From NCBI GenBank assembly GCA_015494735.1, contig WGAQ01000059.1:1-21822 (forward strand): DNA of 21,822 nt. Direction: 5' to 3'. The first letter of the stretch is position 1, and the number at the start of each line of letters is the position of its first letter. Below are positions 6,751-14,316 of the stretch, one piece after another. Position numbers and translations under genes: made by a program. Below the pieces are notes generated by a model that was given only the letters and a program-made list of their open reading frames with translations, was not told where the DNA came from and made no database searches. Source of the stretch: Caldifarciminota bacterium (GTDB taxonomy: Bacteria; Hydrothermota; Hydrothermia; LBFQ01; DSFT01).

Positions 6751-8805
6751 TCATTCTTCGATTCCCAGGAACTTCAGAATGTATGCCCACTTGAAGGCCA
6801 CCTCGTCCCTGTAGTACCTGTATCTTCCGCTGGGTCCGAAGTGTCCGGCACCCATATTGATTTTGAGGAGTATGGTCGTATCTCCCCTGTTGTGGTCCCT
6901 CAACTTGGCCACCCACTTGGCGGGCTCCCAGTAGCGAACCCTGGGGTCGTTGAGGCCTCCCGTTGCAAGGACGTGGGGATACTTCTGCTCCTTCACATTG
7001 TCGTACGGGGAGTAGGACTTTATGTACCAGTAATATTCCTCGATGTTGGGATTGCCCCACTCGTCGTATTCTGTGACCGTCAGGGGCAGGGTGGGGTCCA
7101 GCATCGTCGTAAGGACGTCCACGAATGGCACGTCCCCTATTGCCACCCTGTACAGGTCCGGCCTTTCGTTTATGGCACCCCCTATGAGAATTCCTCCGGC
7201 GCTTCCTCCCCTTATGGCTATCTTTTCGGGACCGGTGTATTTCTCTTTTATCAGATGCTCCGTGCATGCGATGAAGTCGTATATGGTGTTCTTCTTCTTG
7301 AGGAGTTTTCCTTCGTCGTGCCATCTGTCTCCGAATTCACCTCCTCCCCTCACGTGGGCGATTGCGAAGATTATACCCCTGTCCAGAAGGGGAATATTGC
7401 TCGTGCGGAAGCCTGCATCGTACGGATATCCGTATGCTCCGTATCCTTCCAGAAGCATGGGGTTGCTTCCATCCCTTTTGAACAGGTCCTTCCTGTAAAC
7501 GAGGGAAATGGGTACCTTCGTTCCGTCGTGGGATGTGGCCCATATCCTCTCCACCACGTATTTGCTCTTATCGTATCCGGGAACTTCCTGCTCCTTTCGA
7601 ACGTAGAGCTTCCTTTCCGAGTAGTGATAGTCGTATATGGTGGGGGGAGTGGAGAGGGAGGAGTAGTATATGCGCACGAAGGGGGAATCATAGACCTGCG
7701 CTGTGGGGAATTCCCCTCCGGAGGAGAATCGGGTGAAGTAGGTGGGCTCGGGGAACTGCACGTTGTGGGTCTCCCCCGTCTTGAAATCGTATATGCGGAA
7801 TGCGGGCAGTCCATTGCGCCTCTCGTTTATGGCCATGAAGTCCCTGAACAGGATGAAACTCTCTATGGGTACATCCCTGTCCTCCGGAATAATCTCTTTC
7901 CAGTTCTCCTTCGAAGGGTCCTCCACGGGAACCGCCACGATTTTGAAGTTCTTCGCATTCTCGTTGGTCATTATGTAGAAGTATCCATCCCTGTGGCTGG
8001 CGTAGTATCGGACCTCCTTCTTCCTGGGGTAGAGGAGTTTGAATTCCCCTATATCCGGACTCTTCTTCGCATACCATTCTTCCGTGGTATCGGCACTCCC
8101 CAGATGTACTATCACGTATTCCTCATCCTCCGTGGTCCCGATGCTGAGGAAGTACGCCTCGTCCTTCTCCTCGAACAGGAGTTCATCGCCGGATTTTCCG
8201 AGAGTGTGCTTGTAGACCCTGTAGGGTCTCTTGGTTTCTTCCGTTTCCACGGTGTAGAGCAGGGTCTTTCCGTCCAGCCACAGAACGCCGGATATGTTCT
8301 TCTCCACCTTATCCACTATCTCTTTCGTCCGGGCATCCATTATGTACAGGTGGTAGTTCTCCCCTCCCGATGTGTCCAGAAGGTACGCGATGAGGCTCCC
8401 GTCCAGGGTGGGGATGAACTCAGCCAGGTCCACGAATTCGTGCTTTTCGCCCACTTCATTCAGGTCCAGAAGCACCTCCGCATCTTTTCTCTTCTCCGGG
8501 TCCCCGGTCCTCAGGTATATGGGATAATTCTTTCCCTTCACATAACGCTTGAAATAGTAGTAATTGCCCCACTTCACCGGATAGGTTTCGTCGTCCTCCT
8601 TTATGTAGGAGAGGAGTTCCCGGTAGAGTTTTTCCTGGAGTTCTTCCGTGTCCCTCATCACCCACCGGGTGTACTCGTTTTCCCTCTTCAGGTGCTCTAT
8701 TACATAGGGGTTGTCCTTTTCCCTGAAATAGTAATAGTAGTCTATTCGTCTGTCCCCGAATTTCTCGAGAACATGGGGAATTTTCTTTGGTTTCGGCGGT
8801 TGCAT
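6751..8805 (-). CDS. ptrB: Oligopeptidase B (S9A serine peptidase)
   Basis: The protein has 684 residues, almost exactly the usual oligopeptidase B length. It starts with the family's 'PPKPKKIPH' segment; a beta-propeller of about 330 residues separates the N-terminus from the alpha/beta-hydrolase domain. The catalytic triad is complete: Ser535 in GGSAGG, Asp620 in 'GGLNDPRV' and His655 in 'GAGHFGP', within three residues of the E. coli PtrB positions. 'EGYGAYGY' and 'AHVRGGGEFG' are further family blocks. It cleaves small peptides after basic residues in the cytosol; no signal peptide is seen. It lies 21 nt downstream of the AAA+ gene 8827-9942. TAAACT sits 6 nt upstream of the ATG and there is no Shine-Dalgarno. 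Confidence 0.92.
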   Translation of the reverse strand: MQPPKPKKIPHVLEKFGDRRIDYYYYFREKDNPYVIEHLKRENEYTRWVMRDTEELQEKLYRELLSYIKEDDETYPVKWGNYYYFKRYVKGKNYPIYLRTGDPEKRKDAEVLLDLNEVGEKHEFVDLAEFIPTLDGSLIAYLLDTSGGENYHLYIMDARTKEIVDKVEKNISGVLWLDGKTLLYTVETEETKRPYRVYKHTLGKSGDELLFEEKDEAYFLSIGTTEDEEYVIVHLGSADTTEEWYAKKSPDIGEFKLLYPRKKEVRYYASHRDGYFYIMTNENAKNFKIVAVPVEDPSKENWKEIIPEDRDVPIESFILFRDFMAINERRNGLPAFRIYDFKTGETHNVQFPEPTYFTRFSSGGEFPTAQVYDSPFVRIYYSSLSTPPTIYDYHYSERKLYVRKEQEVPGYDKSKYVVERIWATSHDGTKVPISLVYRKDLFKRDGSNPMLLEGYGAYGYPYDAGFRTSNIPLLDRGIIFAIAHVRGGGEFGDRWHDEGKLLKKKNTIYDFIACTEHLIKEKYTGPEKIAIRGGSAGGILIGGAINERPDLYRVAIGDVPFVDVLTTMLDPTLPLTVTEYDEWGNPNIEEYYWYIKSYSPYDNVKEQKYPHVLATGGLNDPRVRYWEPAKWVAKLRDHNRGDTTILLKINMGAGHFGPSGRYRYYRDEVAFKWAYILKFLGIEE

Positions 8806-8826
8806 ACCAAAAGTTTAAAGATTGAT

Positions 8827-9942
8827 TTACTTTTCCTGAGGGAAGTACTTTTCGAACATCCTGCGCAGGCGGTTCACCTGCTCCTCCGATTTGATGTTGA
8901 GCATTTCGAAAACCCGCTCGAAGTCGTTGTTGGCCCTATACAGGATGTTCTCCAGAAGTTTCTGACCCACGTAGTTGGGGATTGCCTCGAGGAGTTCGAA
9001 TGGGAGGTTGGTGTAATCCATCCTGCTGACCATCTGATTTATGCTCTCTTCCACCACCTGTTTGTTGTATTCGTTTCCGAAGTACCCCTTTATGGTTTCG
9101 GGCATGAATTCGAAGTCCAGGGTGTCGGACAGGGAGAGGATGTACCTCAGGGTGTTCTCCAGCTGGGTGATGTTGCCCGGCCATGGGTAGTAGAACATGG
9201 TTTCGACGAAGGCGGGGGTGATACTGGCATTGCTGTCGAGTTTCCTGAGGATGTGCTCTAAAATCAGGAGTTTCTCTTTCAGGCTCCTTTCGAAGAAGGT
9301 GGGGACCCTGAAGGAGGGGATGTTGCTCAGGGAGGGTGGAATCTCGTTCTTCTCCCCATCCAGGACGAAGATGGCCTGATATCCGCCGTGGTAGAGGAAT
9401 GTTATAATCTCCGTGAGTTGAAATTCATTCTGGAGGAGATTCACCTTCACCACCACATCGTCTATATCGCCCTTCCTGAGTTCTCTGCGGAATCCTATGT
9501 GCCTGTCCTCCAGCTCGTGGAGATACAGTACCCGGTTGCTCAGGACGGTCTTTATGAGGGACATCTTTCCCGTGCCCTCTGCCCCGTATATGAGTATCCA
9601 TGGCCTGAGGGGACTGGTCAGGAGTTTCCTGATGCTTTCGAATAGATTCCTGGTGTGGTCCGAGAAGAAGATGTAGTTTTCGGGAAATTCCTGTCGGTCG
9701 TAGAAATCCCTCAGTATTTCCCTTATGCCTTTTCCCCTGAGGGATTCCAGAAACCTCTCCACCTCCGATGGGTTAACCCTGTAGTCCGCATGGGGGGACT
9801 CCCCCTCCCCCGCGTATATGATGAAGAAGTCGTGGTGATATTTCGAAACATCTTCCTGCGGAGAAGTATCGTCGTACAGGACGAATGGAAGTGGAAGGTC
9901 CACTTCCCCCACATTTATCGACGAAATGTTTATCAGCTTCAA
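8827..9942 (-). CDS. Degenerate sigma-54-activator-like AAA+ protein
   Basis: The protein has up to 371 residues. Residues 1-95 are an unrecognised N-terminal domain. An NtrC-type AAA+ module follows: Walker A GAEGTGKM (120-127), a Walker B remnant 'IFVLDG' in which the catalytic Glu after D195 is Gly, the arginine-finger region 'RVPTFFERSLKEK' (R212/R219), and the 'YPWPGNITQLEN' block (252-263) that is diagnostic of sigma-54 activators ('YPWPGNVRELEN'). The GAFTGA loop that contacts sigma-54 is absent between Walker A and B. The C-terminus is helical without a clear Fis-type DNA-binding motif. It probably binds nucleotide but should not open sigma-54 promoters. The start is uncertain: TTG at 9942 is only 4 nt from the tRNA 3' end; GTG at 9912 (codon 11) is an alternative. 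Neither has a Shine-Dalgarno. Confidence 0.65.
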   Translation of the reverse strand: MKLINISSINVGEVDLPLPFVLYDDTSPQEDVSKYHHDFFIIYAGEGESPHADYRVNPSEVERFLESLRGKGIREILRDFYDRQEFPENYIFFSDHTRNLFESIRKLLTSPLRPWILIYGAEGTGKMSLIKTVLSNRVLYLHELEDRHIGFRRELRKGDIDDVVVKVNLLQNEFQLTEIITFLYHGGYQAIFVLDGEKNEIPPSLSNIPSFRVPTFFERSLKEKLLILEHILRKLDSNASITPAFVETMFYYPWPGNITQLENTLRYILSLSDTLDFEFMPETIKGYFGNEYNKQVVEESINQMVSRMDYTNLPFELLEAIPNYVGQKLLENILYRANNDFERVFEMLNIKSEEQVNRLRRMFEKYFPQEK

Positions 9943-9946
9943 GAAG

Positions 9947-10019
9947 AGCGGGAGACGGGACTCGAACCCGCAACCCCCAGCTTGGAAGGCTGGCGCTCTA
10001 CCAGTTGAGCTACTCCCGC
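9947..10019 (-). tRNA. tRNA-Gly (anticodon TCC)
   Basis: The minus strand folds into a complete 73-nt cloverleaf. The acceptor stem GCGGGAG/CTCCCGC has discriminator U. The D arm begins GCTC, the anticodon stem is CCAGC/GCTGG with loop CTTCCAA (anticodon at 9984-9986), and the T arm has TTCGAGT. A U discriminator is typical of bacterial glycine tRNAs. The CCA end is not encoded (CTTCTT follows), so a CCA-adding enzyme is needed. Confidence 0.95.
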
Positions 10020-10028
10020 TGAATAATA

Positions 10029-10034
10029 ATTTTA
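10029..10034 (-). promoter_or_regulatory. Putative -10 box for tRNA-Gly
   Basis: On the minus strand TAAAAT lies 9 nt before the mature tRNA 5' end. With normal spacing, transcription would start within a few bases of that end, leaving almost no 5' leader. No clear -35 is seen. Confidence 0.4.
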
Positions 10035-10104
10035 AAGTTCAACCGGAGGGTGTCGGAAATCGCGGGGAGGCAACTCCGGACATGAAATTGGATTTCTGGA
10101 CATA

Positions 10105-10357
10105 GTGAGAATGGAATGGTTAAGTGCCATAAGTGGGTCAAGGAAATATAGCGCCGTCAGGATTTCGCTCATGGCTTTGTATGATAACCTTCTGAGTTTC
10201 TATGATTTTCCGGAGGAGTTGTGGAGTTCCATTTATACCACCAATCCCATGGAGAAGGTTCAGACCTGCTATTATTCTTTCCAACCAGGAAGCCGCTGAG
10301 AAACCTGCTTTTCTGGTGTGTGTTAAATGTTTTCAAATTTTCAAAAAGGAGGCTTAG
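10105..10357 (+). pseudogene. IS256-family (mutator-type) transposase remnant, frameshifted
   Basis: The first frame (10105 to about 10260) encodes 'LLSFYDFPEELWSSIYTTNPMEK', here quoted in parts: LLSFYDFP, then ELWSSIYTTNPMEK. This is the signature near the C-terminus of IS256-type transposases (Fydfp..w..irTTNpiE). After a frameshift near 10256 a second frame continues with 'SNQEAAEKPAFLVCVK' to TAG at 10355-10357, matching the family's 'FPN.eaa.kl.flv' tail. Only the last quarter or so of a transposase is present, and the catalytic Asp residues are missing. The flanking bases 10020-10104 and 10358-10392 hold no other feature I can support. Confidence 0.7.
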
Positions 10358-10392
10358 TGTATAGCTATATTAAATAAAATTTTCTATCTCAG

Positions 10393-11061
10393 TTATTCAT
10401 CGAGAGGTCTCACCCACACCTCACAGGCAGCACGGTAAGCAACACGATAACGTTTCCCATGAACAACAATCCATAAATCTCCACTCACAGACTCTCTGTC
10501 TGCCACATATACCCTGGTGTCCGGTAAGAGATTTCGTTCTTCAAGATAAAGAAGCAGCGATGGATCTTCATCAGCTACCTGAACGATTTGAACCCATTTT
10601 CCGGGACGAATCTCACTTAAAAGCTCCAGATGTTCTTCCTGTAATGTGAGGTCCGGACCGGGGATGGGAGCACCATGCGGATCCCTGTCGGGATTACCAA
10701 GGCTTTCGGCAATTTTTTGTTCTACTTCTTCGGAAATCACGTGTTCCCAGCGATCAGCTTCTTCATGCACAAGATGCCATGGTATCCCCAGTACATCGTG
10801 CAGATATTTCTCAATGAGTCTATGATGTCTGATAATTTCCAGAGCAATCTTACGACCCAATTCTGTCAGGGTAACTCCCCGATAGGGTTGATAATTAATG
10901 AGCTGCAGGTCTGCAAGCCGGTGCAAAGTTTGGGTAACTGTAGATGGTTTCACATCAAAATAACTTGCCAAATCCTTGGTAGTAACCTGTTGTTTTTTTC
11001 GACTCAAATAAAAAATTGCCTTCAAATAATCTTCCATAACAGGAGAGAGTTTTCGTGTCAT
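10393..11061 (-). CDS. DtxR/MntR-family metal-dependent regulator with FeoA-like domain
   Basis: The protein has 222 residues from the ATG at 11061, chosen because its GGGAGG Shine-Dalgarno is well spaced and ATGA overlaps the stop of the FeoB permease gene. Longer in-frame starts lie inside that gene. An N-terminal winged helix (about 5-70) precedes the metal/dimerisation domain with 'RHHRLIEKYL' and 'DRWEHVIS', then 'LGNP..DPHG', and a C-terminal SH3-like FeoA domain (about 150-220). At the DtxR primary-site positions Met10 and Cys102 this protein has Asp11 and Asp103; E106 and H107 are kept. The Asp at position 11 is MntR-like, so Fe(II) versus Mn(II) choice cannot be settled. It probably represses this feo operon; it is the operon's last gene. 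Confidence 0.85.
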   Translation of the reverse strand: MTRKLSPVMEDYLKAIFYLSRKKQQVTTKDLASYFDVKPSTVTQTLHRLADLQLINYQPYRGVTLTELGRKIALEIIRHHRLIEKYLHDVLGIPWHLVHEEADRWEHVISEEVEQKIAESLGNPDRDPHGAPIPGPDLTLQEEHLELLSEIRPGKWVQIVQVADEDPSLLLYLEERNLLPDTRVYVADRESVSGDLWIVVHGKRYRVAYRAACEVWVRPLDE

Positions 11062-12449
11062 AGTAAGCCTCCCAGTAGTCTCCATATAGTAGCCACCAGA
11101 AAGGTGGTTGCAAAGGCAACAGCTAAGGGCAGGAAGGTGCCTACCGCTGCCCACTTTTTACTTCCGGTCTCTTTCCATATAGTAAGAATTGTCGTGGAAC
11201 ATGGATTATGTAGAACAGAAAAAAGCATGAGAGAAACAGCAGTAAGGAGCGTCCAGTCCTGCTGATCCACAAGCAAATGTCTCAGCGCCTCAAGACTTTC
11301 CAGTTCCACCATAGTACTGGCACCTGTATATCCCATTATTATAGTTGGAATTACGATTTCATTGGCAGGAATAGCCACGATATAAGCCAGAAGTATCATG
11401 CCATCCAGTCCTATAAGATGGCCCAGGGGATCCAGCCAGCTGGAAAGAATTTGCACCAGGCTATGGGAACCTACATGCACGTTAGCCAGAATCCATATTA
11501 ATCCACCTGAAGGTGCAGCCATATATACAGCACGCCATAAAATCTTTACTGTTCGCTCTATAAACGAAGTATATAAAACCCGAAGAACGCTGGGCCTACG
11601 ATAAGGTGGGAGTTCCAGTGTAAAGGCGCTTGGTTCCCCTCGAAGCATAGTTCGAGAAAGAAACCAGGATACAAGAAAAGTAAAAGCCACTCCCACAATT
11701 ACAGCACCAAGAACCGCACCGGTAGCAGCAAGGCTCCGATACTGAGGAGGAACCACTGAAGCAAAAAATAAACTACCCAGCATGATAAGCAGGGGCCAGC
11801 GACCGTTGCAGGGAACGAAATTATTGGTTAAAATAGCTATCAGCCGCTCCCGGGGTGACTCGATAATACGGGTTGCAACTACTCCAGCGGCATTACAGCC
11901 AAATCCCATTGCCATAGTGAGAGCCTGTTTACCATGAGCTCCAACCTTCTTAAATAGCCAGTCCATATTAAAAGCGACGCGAGGAAGATATCCCAGATCC
12001 TCCAGAAGAGTAAAGAGAGGGAAGAAAATAGCCATGGGAGGTAACATTACGCTCACAACCCATGCCAGGCCTCTATATACTCCATGCCATAGAAAGTTCG
12101 ATAAAGTAGCAGGAACATGGAGAGCAGCAAAAAGTTTGCTACCCCAATCCTCTATGGCAAACAAAATAGTTGCCAGCAATTCAGAAGGATAATTGGCTCC
12201 CACGATTGTAATCCAGAATATCACAGCAAGCCCCAGCACCATAAGGGGCAAACCCCACAGTGGGTGCGTAACGATCCGGTCAATCCGCTCCTCCCAGGAT
12301 AGAGGATCTCCCTCCACATGAACAACCTTTTGAGTAATGGATTCGGCTTCCGTATAAATGGATTCCACCAAACGATCCCTAAAATCCTCCGGAAGCTGAC
12401 GACGCAAAGCATCTGCAGTTTCCAGAATTTCTCTAATTTCTGACTTCAT
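11058..12449 (-). CDS. feoB: FeoB membrane permease (separate from its GTPase)
   Basis: The protein has 463 residues. The first 45 or so form a soluble helical segment ('ILETADALRRQ...') that looks like the second half of FeoB's GDI domain. The Fe(II) permease follows with several transmembrane helices. Gate motifs are present: 'GFGCNAAGVVATR' with C185, 'NNFVPCNGRWPL' with C214, and 'HNPCSTTI' with C417. It transports Fe(II) across the inner membrane with the GTPase made from the upstream gene. The ATG overlaps the GTPase stop codon (ATGA at 12446-12449), so coupled translation should give equal amounts. Combined length of the two proteins is 721 residues, a normal full FeoB size. Confidence 0.92.
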   Translation of the reverse strand: MKSEIREILETADALRRQLPEDFRDRLVESIYTEAESITQKVVHVEGDPLSWEERIDRIVTHPLWGLPLMVLGLAVIFWITIVGANYPSELLATILFAIEDWGSKLFAALHVPATLSNFLWHGVYRGLAWVVSVMLPPMAIFFPLFTLLEDLGYLPRVAFNMDWLFKKVGAHGKQALTMAMGFGCNAAGVVATRIIESPRERLIAILTNNFVPCNGRWPLLIMLGSLFFASVVPPQYRSLAATGAVLGAVIVGVAFTFLVSWFLSRTMLRGEPSAFTLELPPYRRPSVLRVLYTSFIERTVKILWRAVYMAAPSGGLIWILANVHVGSHSLVQILSSWLDPLGHLIGLDGMILLAYIVAIPANEIVIPTIIMGYTGASTMVELESLEALRHLLVDQQDWTLLTAVSLMLFSVLHNPCSTTILTIWKETGSKKWAAVGTFLPLAVAFATTFLVATIWRLLGGLL

Positions 12450-13222
12450 GATTTAACCCCCCGTGCTAATTTTGCCAGATCACCTGTTTCCACTGCCTTG
12501 CGAATACTGGGATCCCCATCCAGCAACCGAAGAGCAATCCATCGCACACTGGGCAATCCGGGGAAAGCCTTCAATATCAAGGGTACCAGAACCTGAACAG
12601 CCCTTTCAAGGTCAGGATCCAGAGGAATACGACGGGGTTTGGTTTCTATTCTCCCCTCAATCACACCTTCAACAGTTTCCAGAAGCCTGCGAAGCCCCTG
12701 ACCTGTACGAGCTACGGTGGGTACGACTGGTACTCCAAGTTCCCGGCTCAAACCTCTAACATTCACACGAATGCCACGGCGACGAGCCTCATCCATCAAG
12801 TTCAGAGCCACAACCACGCGAGGTGTAATTTCTAATATCTGAAGAGTTAGATTCAAATTCCGCTCCAGAGCCGTAGCATCCATAACCACGATTACGGCAT
12901 CAGGCTGACCAAAGATCAGGAAATCTCGAGCAATTTCTTCTTCCTGAGACATTGTCAATAACGAATATGTACCTGGTAGGTCCACCAGCTTATACTTTTT
13001 GCCCCCAAAGGAAAATCCACCTTCAGCACGGGTTACAGTTTTCCCGGGCCAGTTCCCCACATGCTGACGCAGGCCGGTAAGGGCATTGAACAGAGTACTC
13101 TTACCCGTGTTGGGGTTTCCAGCCAGTGCCACAACATAATCCCACTTCCCCTCCTCCAAAATCCATTCCCTGGGATATAATGGACAGGTTTCACAGGACG
13201 ACTTAGGCAGACGAAGTTTCAT
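12446..13222 (-). CDS. feoB: FeoB N-terminal GTPase as a stand-alone protein
   Basis: The protein has 258 residues. It opens with a cysteine pair C10-x2-C13 ('SSCETCPLYP'). The G domain has G1 GNPNTGKS (35-42), the G2 region 'GNWPGKTV' (57-64), G3 DLPG (81-84) and G4 NLMD (141-144), all as in FeoB. The last 60 residues are the start of the helical GDI domain, which is cut off where the permease gene begins. It powers or gates Fe(II) uptake. AAGGAGG lies about 8 nt before the ATG. It overlaps the preceding gene by 20 nt and the permease gene by 4 nt. No frameshift is needed to explain the split: a clean stop/start overlap is present. Arginine is mostly encoded by CGN, unlike genes outside the island. 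Confidence 0.92.
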   Translation of the reverse strand: MKLRLPKSSCETCPLYPREWILEEGKWDYVVALAGNPNTGKSTLFNALTGLRQHVGNWPGKTVTRAEGGFSFGGKKYKLVDLPGTYSLLTMSQEEEIARDFLIFGQPDAVIVVMDATALERNLNLTLQILEITPRVVVALNLMDEARRRGIRVNVRGLSRELGVPVVPTVARTGQGLRRLLETVEGVIEGRIETKPRRIPLDPDLERAVQVLVPLILKAFPGLPSVRWIALRLLDGDPSIRKAVETGDLAKLARGVKS

Positions 13223-14219
13223 TGAACTCCTCCTTTACTAAAATTTCACGAGCCTGCTCTTTCCTGAGAGCAATCATGCTACCTCGAACCAGATAGGCAG
13301 TAGGGTCACCTCGACCAAAAGCACTACGAAGAACTGGTTTTATTTTGGCACCAGGAGTAAATCCAAGATCCAGGAGACGGCGACGCAACAAACCCTGAAT
13401 TCGGGGAGTAATTCGAATCACACGAACCCGGGTACCGATCTCAACATCAGCGAGAGTTTTTTGCTCCTCCATCCGGGACGGGGCATCTGAAAGCACCTGC
13501 ACAGTGATGTTGTTCGCCACGATAGGGGCCAACCAGATATCCCTGCCATCGATCTGGATGTGAATTCCTTTCGGAAGATTTTCCAGCACCAGAAAAGAGC
13601 TATATGGTTCAATGCCTTCAGATATAATCTGTGCAAATATGTGGGCAGGTTCATCTTCTATATGAACCACCCTGACCCAGCTCGGAGCAGATACATCGGT
13701 CAGTGGTTTTCCCGAAGCCACTATTGGTAAATTGCCATCCTCGTCAGGAATTGGATCCCCATGAGGATCGCGAAGGGGATAACCTATCCTGGCAGCGAGA
13801 TCCCGAAGTGCCTCAGGAGTGATCCGATGCTCCTGTTTTTCAGCATAACGGTGAATGTCCCTGAGTGGAAGCCCTGTAGCGTAAACAAGATAATATTCCA
13901 GCAATCTATGGGCGCGAAGAATACGAATGGCTCTTTTTCTCCCTTCAGCAGTTAAAAGAATTCGATTACTTTGAAATCTTATGAGTCCATCCCGGTACAG
14001 GCGGTTAATCAGAGTTGTTGCAGCCCGTCGGGATAGCCCGAGGAATCCTGCTACAGTTTCCTGAGGGACCCCTTCCATTTTTGGATCAGATATAATCAGA
14101 AATTTCAAAACATCCTCCATCGATTCCCTGTTTCGAGTGCGGAGATATTCATGCGCTTTACCCACAATCCACGCCAGAAAAATGCCCGTTATTATGAAAA
14201 TCAGAGCCCAGAGCCACAT
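13203..14219 (-). CDS. Membrane-anchored DtxR-like protein with two FeoA domains
   Basis: The protein has 338 residues. Residues 2-20 form one transmembrane helix. A DtxR-type winged helix follows (about 33-95, 'SRRAATTLINRLYRDGLI'), then a metal/dimerisation-like region with 'AHRLLEYYL', 'EKQEHRIT' and 'DPHGDPIP'. A first SH3-like FeoA domain lies at about 180-245 and a clearer second one at about 258-330 ('IGTRVRVIRI', 'LLDLGFTPGAKI', 'GSMIALR'). The second FeoA domain probably serves as the FeoA partner of FeoB, since no separate feoA gene is present. The HTH may be regulatory at the membrane or only structural. It is the first gene of the feo operon, with GGAGGA 5 nt before the ATG and operator-like palindromes just upstream. 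Confidence 0.8.
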   Translation of the reverse strand: MWLWALIFIITGIFLAWIVGKAHEYLRTRNRESMEDVLKFLIISDPKMEGVPQETVAGFLGLSRRAATTLINRLYRDGLIRFQSNRILLTAEGRKRAIRILRAHRLLEYYLVYATGLPLRDIHRYAEKQEHRITPEALRDLAARIGYPLRDPHGDPIPDEDGNLPIVASGKPLTDVSAPSWVRVVHIEDEPAHIFAQIISEGIEPYSSFLVLENLPKGIHIQIDGRDIWLAPIVANNITVQVLSDAPSRMEEQKTLADVEIGTRVRVIRITPRIQGLLRRRLLDLGFTPGAKIKPVLRSAFGRGDPTAYLVRGSMIALRKEQAREILVKEEFNETSSA

Positions 14220-14228
14220 TTAGTTCCT

Positions 14229-14263
14229 CCTAAATTTTATTTTAGTTTTGCCTAAATTTTAGG
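14229..14263 (-). promoter_or_regulatory. Tandem palindromic operators of the feo operon
   Basis: CCTAAATTTTAGG at 14251-14263 is a perfect palindrome around a central base. A second copy starts at 14229 and matches in 11 of 13 positions, with its start offset by 22 bp, about two helical turns. The first covers the -10 box, the second touches the Shine-Dalgarno (14225-14230). Between them TTTAG (14241-14245) and CTAAA (14252-14256) form another inverted pair. Placement and TTAGG-type half-sites suit a DtxR-family repressor, most simply the regulator encoded at the end of this operon. Confidence 0.6.
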
Positions 14264-14285
14264 GGACAACAAATTCGATTTTCAA
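14256..14285 (-). promoter_or_regulatory. Promoter of the feo operon
   Basis: On the minus strand TTGAAA (14280-14285), an 18-nt spacer and TAAAAT (14256-14261) lead to a start near 14249. This gives a leader of about 30 nt carrying a GGAGGA Shine-Dalgarno before the ATG at 14219. The -10 box lies inside the palindrome. Confidence 0.6.
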
Positions 14286-14316
14286 GTGCCTGGAGTTGTC
14301 CATAATGGTTGTCCCC
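14262..14316. repeat. Inverted repeat GGGGACAAC / GTTGTCCCC
   Basis: A 9-bp perfect inverted repeat at 14262-14270 and 14308-14316, with a third partial GTTGTCC at 14294-14300. It spans the upstream part of the feo promoter. It may be a remnant of mobile-element ends or a protein site; function unknown. Confidence 0.4.

Noticed and set aside
6841..9261. An 806-codon open frame on the plus strand
   Set aside because: It lies opposite oligopeptidase B and the AAA+ gene, both with clear motifs. Its translation has no recognisable domain; it is an antisense shadow.
9655..10008. Plus-strand frame ending in a 'GLEPATPSLEG'-type peptide
   Set aside because: That peptide is the usual false translation across the complement of a tRNA gene.
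9947..14219. tRNA-Gly as attachment site of the feo island
   Set aside because: The island lies on the 5' side of the tRNA, whereas integrases usually use the 3' end. I see no integrase and no repeated tRNA 3' segment on the far side.
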